NCBI RefSeq assembly: GCF_036850765.1
Contig: NC_089501.1
Location: 13,058,997-13,122,996 of the forward strand
From: Saccopteryx bilineata
Taxonomy: Eukaryota; Chordata; Mammalia; Chiroptera; Emballonuridae
Reading direction: 5' to 3'
Length of the DNA stretch: 64,000 bases
The notes under the pieces are model-generated. The model searched no databases. It was not told where the DNA came from and was given only the letters and a program-made list of their open reading frames with translations. The position numbers and the translations under genes are program-made. Within the stretch, counting starts at the first letter, position 1, and each line of letters begins with the position of its first letter. Of this stretch, positions 57,211 through 64,000 are shown one piece after another.

Positions 57211-58030
57211 TTCAGAGAAAGAGCTACTCTTTAGTTATTAAAAACCTGAGATGAGGTAGTGAAGGAATATGGTGGGTGTGGTCTGGAATGTGCAGACTTT
57301 GGGACAAATCCTTCCCAGTGGCAGGAACTGATGATTCACAATAATCCCTGGGGGCCTTCTTGTTAATGAGCTGATGACTTCTAAGCTGTTGGGTTCACCC
57401 CGCCCCCCCCCCCCCCCCCCCCCGTGCTCTCTAACAATTGCAAACATTTCTTGGTGTGCCTCATAAACACATAATCTTGTTAGAAGACCTATCTATGTGG
57501 TTGTTGAGAAAAACTTAAAGGTAGTGTATTGCTTTAAACCTTATCTATTTACTATTTCCTTCTCTTGCCATTCTGAGCAGCCACATAGTGTTTGTTTTTA
57601 GACAAAGTTGCCTCTGCTTCCTCTTTGGCTAAAGCATCAAGGCATCTTCTTATGTGTTTAACAGATTTGTGTAGGTTAGAAAGAGTTCAAAAGCCACTTC
57701 CAGTTTCATATTTTTTAGAGGTCTATACTCATAAATTCTGATAGTAAATATAAAAAATCTCTTTCTACACATACATGAGAATCCCATGCAATGTTTTAAA
57801 CTGCAAGTTGCAATCCATTAGTGAGTCTTGAAATTTATTTAGTTGATCAAAGTATGTCTTTCTTTGTTAAAAAATATACTAAAATAAAAATATAAACATT
57901 ACTTCCAGGCTTTATTTTCTACATATCTATTTCTATATCTTTATCATCTATTTTTTATTTCTCTCTCTCTCTCTCCCCCTATCTACCATCTCTCTGTCCA
58001 TATTAGTTTTTAGTTAAAAAAAAAAAAAAA
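57211..58030. other. Unassigned stretch with poly-C and (CT)n
   Basis: Poly-C run of about 20 at 57403-57423. Pyrimidine tract at about 57960-58000. No gene recognised. Confidence 0.5.
57403..57423. repeat. Poly-C tract
   Basis: About 21 consecutive C. Length is likely to be unreliable in sequencing. Confidence 0.9.
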
Positions 58031-58044
58031 AAAAAAAGGTTTGA

Positions 58045-58380
58045 CTGACCAGGCAGTGGCGCAGTGGATAGAGCATCTGAATGGGATGCGGAAGACCCAG
58101 GTTCGAGACCCCAAGGTCGCCAACTTGAGTGCAGGCTCATTTGGTTTAAGCAAGGCTCACCAGCTTGAGCCCAAGGTCGCTGGCTTGAGCAAGGGTCACT
58201 TGGTCTGCTGTAGCCCCTGGTCAAGGCACATATGAGAAAGCAATCAATGAACAAGCAATCAATGAACAACTAAGGTGCCACTACGAAGAATTGATGCTCC
58301 TTATCTTTCTCTCTTCCTGTCTGTCCCTCTCTCTGTTTTTCTCTGTGTCTGTCACAAAAAAAAAAAAAAAAAAAAAAAAA
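58045..58380 (+). mobile_element. Type A SINE with small internal duplication
   Basis: The TSD is an A-run followed by ggtttga (58038-58044 and from 58381). The core AGCAATCAATGAACA is duplicated head-to-tail at about 58237-58270. Pure A tail. Confidence 0.94.
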
Positions 58381-58875
58381 GGTTTGAAGAAAAGCTGCCT
58401 TAAGAAAATTGTCAGAAATAGATTATTAGACTTCGTAACTCTTCTTATGATTTCTTGGTAGACTAAATAGGGAACACTTCCTATAAGTTTGCATATATGA
58501 TGACGTCCTATTTTACAACTACCTCTTCCCACAATTTCCTTTTTTTGTCCTTGTAGAACTGTGCATAATGATATTAAAAAGGGAGTAATATGAAGTCTTA
58601 GGACACTTTGATAAACTTTCAGAGACCTTTACCTGGATAGACCCACTCTCTCTGGGCCAGACCTGGCTGATATTTCTTTTCACTGTTGCCATCCAGCAAA
58701 AGAGAATGTCAACCCCTCAAGGTCCTTGCCTTCTGTGCACTCACTGTCACTGCTCTATCAAAGAGGTTGTAGAAGAATCCAGGCACCCGTTCATACACTA
58801 TCTCTCACTTAATATACGTCAGGCATACACTTAGATGTCAGTAGCCAGTTAAACTTGTTTATACTTCCGACCACT
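58381..58875. other. Unassigned stretch
   Basis: Nothing recognised. Confidence 0.4.
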
Positions 58876-58883
58876 AAGAATAC

Positions 58884-59003
58884 GCCTGACCTGTGGTGGC
58901 GCAGTGGGATAAAGCATCGACCTGGAACACTGAGGTCGCCTGTTCGATACCCTGGGCTCGCCTGGTCAAGGCACATATGGGAGTTGATGCTTCCTGCTCC
59001 TCC

Positions 59004-59047
<44 letters not shown>

Positions 59048-59081
59048 CTGAAAAGTGAATAAATAAAATCTTAAAAAAAAA
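58884..59081 (+). mobile_element. Type B SINE
   Basis: GCCTGACCTGTGGTGGCGCAG head, B box CTGTTCGATACCC, a (CT)n run of about 17 units, A tail. Short TSD aagaatac / aagaacac. Confidence 0.92.
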
Positions 59082-59089
59082 AAGAACAC

Positions 59090-60645
59090 AAAACAAGTAA
59101 CAAAAGTTTAAAGCAAAAACTTAATAATGATATATAAAGCAGAGCATAATTTCTAAAGGAAAAGGTATCATGAGAAATATAGCTTCCCCATATAGTACTA
59201 ATACTTCAGTCACCCACTCAAGATGTAGAGTGTGGCACTTCTTTAATTGAAAATCCAGAATAATTGAGCCATCATTTATCATCTCAGTGTCAAAGCAGCA
59301 AAAGTCCCTACAAAGATGGAGGCTAAAAATAATTTTTATTTTCTGATCTATCCTCTGTTAGAACTATTTTGCCTATTGAGGAAAGAAGACATAAATTCTG
59401 CTGTCACTTCCTGGTAAAACTGACAAGCAAGCTTTCTGAATTAAGGAAATATGTAAGTTTTGACCATGCTTTCAATAAAAACAAAAAAATTTAATTTTAG
59501 AATAGTATTTTAACAATTCTCTCACTGAAAGTGAACAGTATATTTTACTCAGCTTCTTAGTAATAAGATCAACTTAACAATAACCCTTGTTATCATAATT
59601 TTATGACTTTGAGAAGTCATTGTCAACCATCATGATCAAATTTAAATATATCTTTCCTCTTGTTTATAATTGTAGCCTAGTGACTATAGCCATATATCTT
59701 GTTTAATATATGTGTACATATAAATACTGTTTTAACATTCCTGAAGTTCAAAAGCTTCTTGGCTTTCAGAGAATGACATTTTACAGATTAACGACATACC
59801 AAAGTCAGTACTTTTCTTTTACACTCAAAATAGAAACTTTGTGATAAAGAACTTTATTTCAATACAGTATATATATAACAGCCTACGTGGTTAAGTGGAA
59901 ACAGCTGTGAATTTTGCAATATTATTACAAATCAGAATTTTATAATACTTCCTTCTCTTTTCAAGCATTTGGTAATCTCAGCTCATCTGTGTTTCCAAGT
60001 GTTGATGTAACTCACTTTCCGAATATAATGATATACATTGACTTGTGAGGCCACATCTTTTAGGTTAAATTGCTAGTGACATCCAATAAAAGCAAAATTC
60101 ATATGCAGCATTATTTTCAAACAGTTCCCCACAAATTATTTTTTACTTATAAACTTGCTTATAGAAAAGGAGTATTGCCATGTGTCTGCATATAGAAAGA
60201 AGGTCACATCTTAATGTTTATTCTAATATTTCATTTGTAATTTCCTGGTAACGTTGACTGTTGAAATTGAAGAAAATATTTGAAGGCTAGTTTTTGATGA
60301 CTTGTAAACAAAGGAGATACCATTATCCTCTTTTAATAGACAATGGATTTTTGAGTGGATATACCAATTTCTTGTTAATTCTCCATTTGCTTTGTGACCA
60401 TTAGAATAGATATTTAATATGTCCATATGTTTGCTACCTTGGCCTTATCAGAACTAATCAGAATTTTAATTAAGCCATATGCTTAAATACCATTTGTAAT
60501 AACTATTTTATTAAAACCCAGGACTATTGAGATTTTTAGTTTTGATCCATTAGTTATTTGTTCTGCTCTGATGAGTATGAGGTTTTAAAATGAAGTTTTA
60601 AACATTTCCTGTGCCTGGGAGAGAAAAGAAAAAATATCAGGGTAT
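59090..60645. other. Unassigned stretch (1.5 kb)
   Basis: AT-rich; no gene or repeat recognised. Confidence 0.4.
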
Positions 60646-60662
60646 TGTTTTTTCCTACTTTT

Positions 60663-61044
60663 GTTTTGTTTTGTTTTATTTTGTATTTTTCTGACGTGAG
60701 AAGCAGGGAGGCAGAGAGACAGACTCCCGCATGTGCCTGACCGGTATCCACCCAGCATGCCCAGCAGGGGGCGATGCTCTGCCCATCTGGGGCGTCCCTC
60801 GGTTTTGGCCGGATCAATTCTAGTGCCTGAGGCAGAGGCCATGGAGCCATCGTCAGTGCCCCAGCCAACCTTGCTACAATGGAGCCTTGGCTGCAGGAGG
60901 GGAAGAGAGAGAGATAGAGAGAAAGGAGAGGGGGAGGCATGGAGAAGCAGATGGGCGCTTTTCCTGTGTGCCCTGGCGGGGAATTGAACCCAGGACTTCC
61001 ACACGCCGGGCCAATGCTCTACCACTGAGCCAGTCGGCCAGGGC
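60663..61044 (-). mobile_element. Type C SINE with TSD
   Basis: Antisense. The TSD tgttttttcctactttt / tgtttttttcttactttt lies at about 60646 and 61045. (TTTTG)n tail, head GGCCAGGGC. Confidence 0.94.
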
Positions 61045-61060
61045 TGTTTTTTTCTTACTT

Positions 61061-61303
61061 TTATGTGGTAACTTTTATGATGACAATATTACAATTAAAT
61101 TCCCTGGTCAGAGCTCTGGGGATTTGACATATTTTAAAATGTCATTTTCCTATAACTATTATTGTACATTTTTGGGAAAATGGCATCTAAAATCCTAAAG
61201 ACATTAAATATCCTGGTATCAAAGAGATTTTAAAATTATATAAATCCAAATGTAAATTTTTATAGAAAAGAAGTACCCATAGTTCCTTTATTTATGTGGT
61301 TAA
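61061..61303. other. Unassigned stretch
   Basis: Nothing recognised. Confidence 0.4.
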
Positions 61304-61314
61304 ATGATTTTTTT

Positions 61315-61689
61315 TTTCATTTTTTTTTTCTAATTTTTTCTGAAGCTGGAAACGGGGAGAGACAGTCAGACAGACTCCCGCATGCGCCCGGCCGGGATCC
61401 ACCTGGCACGCCCACCAGGGGCGACGCTTTGCCCACCAGGGGGCAATGCTCTGTCTCGACCAGAGCCACTCTAGCGCCTGGGGCAGAGGCCAAGGAACCA
61501 TCCCCAGCGCCCGGGCCATCTTTGCTCCAATGAGCCTTGGCTATGGGAGGGGAAGAGAGAGACAGAGAGGAAGGAGGGGGAGGTGGAGAAGCAAATGGGC
61601 GCTTCTCCTTTGTGCCCTGGCCGGGAATCGAATCCGGGTCCCCCGCACACCAGGCTGACGCTCTACTGCTGAGCCAAACGGCCAGGGCC
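61315..61689 (-). mobile_element. Type C SINE with TSD
   Basis: Antisense. The TSD aatgatttttttt lies at about 61303 and 61690. The body has lost part of the GCGTCGCTCTGTTG segment. Confidence 0.94.
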
Positions 61690-61849
61690 AATGATTTTTT
61701 TTTGAGACATAAAATAATACATTATATTTGTTTTTAAAAAATTTTCCCTGGATTCTAAATTTGTAAGTTTCTTTAAAAATGTAAGCATCTGGCTACAATC
61801 CAAACCCTCATCTTGTCTTATACAATGTAAAGACACAGACAGACCATCA

Positions 61850-62200
61850 GCCTGACCAGGCAGTGGCGCAGTGGATAGAGCGTCGAACTGGGATGCAGAG
61901 GACCCAGGTTCGAGACCCTGAGGTTGCCGGCTTGAGCGTGGGCTCATCTGGTTTGAGCAAAAGCCCACCAGCTTGAACCCAAGGTCGCTGGCTCGAGTAA
62001 GGGGTTACTCGGTCTGCTGAAGGCCCGTAGTCAAGGCACATATGAGAAAGCAATCAATGAACAACTAAGGTGCAATGAAAAACTAATGATTGATGCTTCT
62101 CATCTCTCTCCGTTCCTGTCTGTCTGTCCCTGTCTATCCCTCTCTCTGACTCACTCTTTGTCTCTGTAAAAACTAAATAAATGAATTAATTAAAAAAAAA
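61850..62200 (+). mobile_element. Type A SINE
   Basis: GCCTGACCAGGCAGTGGCGCA head, intact B box GGTTCGAGACCC, all modules, A-rich tail with AAATAAATGAATTAATTAAA. TSD weak. Confidence 0.93.
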
Positions 62201-62479
62201 GAAGACTCACATCAATTTTTGATTTTCTGAAGACTAAAGGGCTATATATCTAGCAAATGTATAAATACTACCAAATAGAAATTCTAATGAAAAAATCCCA
62301 TTTAATGCATTTTATAAAGTGATTAATGAAAACAGAGTAACAAATATGTTAGAAACTACAAAATAGAACTATCTTATTACCTTTTTTAGATGTACATTAT
62401 CTAGATCATGTATATTATATCACATGTATATATCATTATATAAAATTCATACCATTTTAGACTTGAAAAGACCTATAGA

Positions 62480-62650
62480 GATCTTCTACGCCAATGGTTG
62501 TCAGATTGGATTAACCTGCAGCACTTTAAAATTTGCTTAGAGTGAGCATCCTGTAACAAAGCAAAATCTATGGAACTGGGCCCTAGACATCAAAGGCTTA
62601 AAAATTCCTTAGGTGACTCAATGTGCAGTCCAGTGTAAGAGCAAGCAGCC
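62480..62650. mobile_element. MER5-like hAT MITE, diverged
   Basis: CAATGGTTGTCAGATTGGAT, ATTCCTTAGGTGACTCAATG. Outline only. Confidence 0.45.
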
Positions 62651-62654
62651 TAAG

Positions 62655-63210
62655 CCAGTGAGCCTCCAGCTTGACTATGCATGAGCATCACCAACAGAGT
62701 TCATTAAAACATGGATTCCTGGTCCTCACTCCCAGAGAATCTAATTCAATAGATCTGGGATTATATCTGAAATTTTTCAAAATCGCAGGTGCCCTGGTCT
62801 GAATTATTCCTTCTCACCCCCAATTCACTGGAGGTTAAAGTGCTAACCTCCAATGTGACTGTATTTGGAGGTAGGGCTTTTTGGTGGTAAAGTTATATGA
62901 GGTCATAAGGGCGGGGTCAAAATCCACTAGGACAGGTGGCCTTAGAAGAAGAGGAAGAGAAAGTTCTGTCTCTCTACATGTGTGTGCACCAAGGAAGGGA
63001 CATGTGTGGACAGAGCAAGAAGGCAGAAAGAGAGTTTTCACTAGAAACTGAAGCAGCCAGCACCTCAATCTTGCTTCCAGAACTGTAAGAAATACATTTT
63101 TGTTGTTTAAGCCACCCAGTCTACAGTGTTTTGTTGTGACAGCCCAAGCTAATATTCGAAGCAATGATGACGCTGGTGGTCCATGGACCACATTTTGAAT
63201 ACCACTAGCC
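62655..63210 (-). mobile_element. MER5A-like hAT MITE split by an LTR
   Basis: Left part 62655-62790 (ATGCATGAGCATCACCAACA, GAATCTAATTCAATAGATCT). Right part about 63165-63210 (GCTGGTGGTCCATGGACC, ACATTTTGAATACCACTAG). Together they restore the reverse MER5A order around the LTR. Confidence 0.7.
62792..63160 (+). mobile_element. MLT1-like solo LTR (ERVL-MaLR)
   Basis: CAATGTGACTGTATTTGGAG, GAGGTCATAAGGGCGGGG, CTTCCAGAACTGTAAGAAAT and TTGTTTAAGCCACCCAGTCT are MLT1 phrases. No viral genes adjoin. Inserted into the MER5A-like element. Confidence 0.82.
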
Positions 63211-63214
63211 TTGG

Positions 63215-63325
63215 CTACATCCCCCAGAAATTCTGTTTTAGTTTGTCTCGGGGTAGTGCAGGGGATCATTATTTTCAAACATTTTCTGAGCGATTCTAAG
63301 GTATAACCAAGATTGAGAGCCACTG
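63215..63325 (+). mobile_element. MER5A-like fragment, opposite orientation
   Basis: CCCCCAGAAATTCTGTTTTAG, GAGCGATTCTAAGGTATAAC and GATTGAGAGCCACTG fit the forward right half of MER5A. Confidence 0.65.
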
Positions 63326-63327
63326 AT

Positions 63328-63425
63328 CAAGGCCATTTTCTTCCACTTGTAGCTGAAGACATTGAGACTCAGAGGTTAAGTGATTGCCCAAGTACCATGT
63401 ATGCTACTGCTGAATTTCCAAGTTT
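63328..63425 (-). mobile_element. MIR remnant
   Basis: GACATTGAGACTCAGAGGTT and AAGTGATTGCCCAAGTACC fit reverse MIR. Confidence 0.7.
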
Positions 63426-63943
63426 ATAGGAGAAAAAAAAATTATTCTGGGGGCTCACACTGTTGGTATGTGAAAAAGGCTTAGTCCTAGAACACAGCAC
63501 TCTCAATTTCCAGTCTTAACGCATTCGTTTTTCCTCTACAACATTAAATTGGTTTAATTCAGGCAGATTCACTTTCTTTATTGTACAATCCAACTTTTCT
63601 TTATAGTACAACCCAAAAATATTGTATTCTACATTCTATGTCTGCTTCATAACAGTTGATATTTGTTGTAATATGCATAATGACTTATCTGAAAGTGAGA
63701 TTTTATATATATGTGTGTGTATCCATACACATATATACACACATATATGTATATATGTATCTGTATATGTGTATATATGTGGCTGATCTTCACATCTAAT
63801 ATTAATCTGCCCACCAGGAACAGAAACACTATCATCTAGCATTATCCTTCTTGTGCAACAGCAAGAAATTTATAAAATTGATTCATGCAATAAAAAGATG
63901 CAAATTTGTTAAGACTTTTAAATACCTTAAAAATCCCAGATGA
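63426..63943. other. Unassigned stretch with TA/CA microsatellite
   Basis: 63700-63785 is an imperfect TATATG / ACACATA alternation. The rest is unrecognised. Confidence 0.6.
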
Positions 63944-64000
63944 GGCCCTGGCCGGTTGGCTCAGCGATAGGGCGTCGGCCTGGCGTGCGGGGGACCCGGG
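63944..64000 (+). mobile_element. Type C SINE head, cut by window edge
   Basis: GGCCCTGGCCGGTTGGCTCA then GCGTCGGCCTGGCGTGC; continues beyond the window. Confidence 0.93.

Noticed and set aside
62835..63323. Minus-strand frame of 162 codons
   Set aside because: It lies across the MLT1-like LTR and MER5-like pieces and shows no coding motif.

Overview
This is vertebrate nuclear DNA from a placental mammal, almost certainly a bat. I found no confident protein-coding gene and no functional RNA gene. Long AT-rich stretches are broken by an unusually dense set of tRNA-derived SINEs. There are about 52 of them by my hand count, roughly a quarter of the window. They belong to VES-like families whose heads carry tRNA A-box and B-box motifs. 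A bat is inferred from these heads and from the shared internal core around GGCACATA. Within bats my best guess from memory is the sac-winged family Emballonuridae; no search was run. Older mammalian repeats (MIR, L2, MER5-like and other hAT MITEs, MLT1-like LTRs, L1M) confirm a eutherian genome.

I sort the SINEs into four working types. Type A (24 copies, about 330-440 bp) has a CCTGACCAGGC head, an internal array of short GGTCGCTGGCTTGAGC-like units, and a GACAGAGAC-type tail when read antisense. Type B (9 copies, about 200 bp) has a CCTGACCTGTGGTGGCGCAG head, then CACATATGGGAGTTGATGC, a (CT)n tract and an A-rich end. Type C (14 copies, about 350-410 bp) has a GGCCCTGGCCGGTTGGCTCA head, a GC-rich body with 20-25 bp repeats, and the tail CCAGCTTCAGAAAAATAC. 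Type D (5 copies, about 160-185 bp) is older and close to classical VES. Many copies keep target-site duplications (TSDs), so their borders are set to within a few bases.

Layout. 1-9 kb: SINEs of all four types with MIRs and an LTR-like piece near 9 kb. 9.5-9.85 kb: a TA-flanked pogo/Tigger-like MITE that keeps the end of a transposase. 13-17.7 kb: L2, an intact 310-bp hAT MITE, an L1 3' end and an MLT1-like LTR. 18.4-24 kb: stacked SINEs at one target site, two antisense L1 3' ends and L2 pieces. 27.3-29.1 kb: an antisense RTE-type LINE 3' end split by two type A SINEs whose tails grew into long TTC/CTC tracts. 29-32 kb, 38-39 kb, 41.7-43.3 kb, 47.2-48.8 kb and 59.1-60.6 kb: mostly unique sequence. 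35.4-36.2 kb: a local tandem duplication with a SINE in one copy. 39.7-41.6 kb: old L1 5' material. 44.43-47.19 kb: an internally deleted hAT transposon with its TSD, transposase remnants at both ends and four nested SINEs. 50.8-54.0 kb: an antisense L1 remnant (start of ORF2, ORF1, 5' UTR) holding another TA-flanked MITE. 62.5-63.4 kb: MER5-like elements split by an MLT1-like LTR, then a MIR.

The window therefore reads as an intergenic or deep intronic layer-cake of transposons. The items most worth a second look are the hAT relic, the sites hit repeatedly by SINEs, the pogo-like and RTE remnants, a 34-bp SINE patch inside an L1, the local tandem duplication, and one unassigned exon-like or promoter-like segment at 38.33-38.46 kb.
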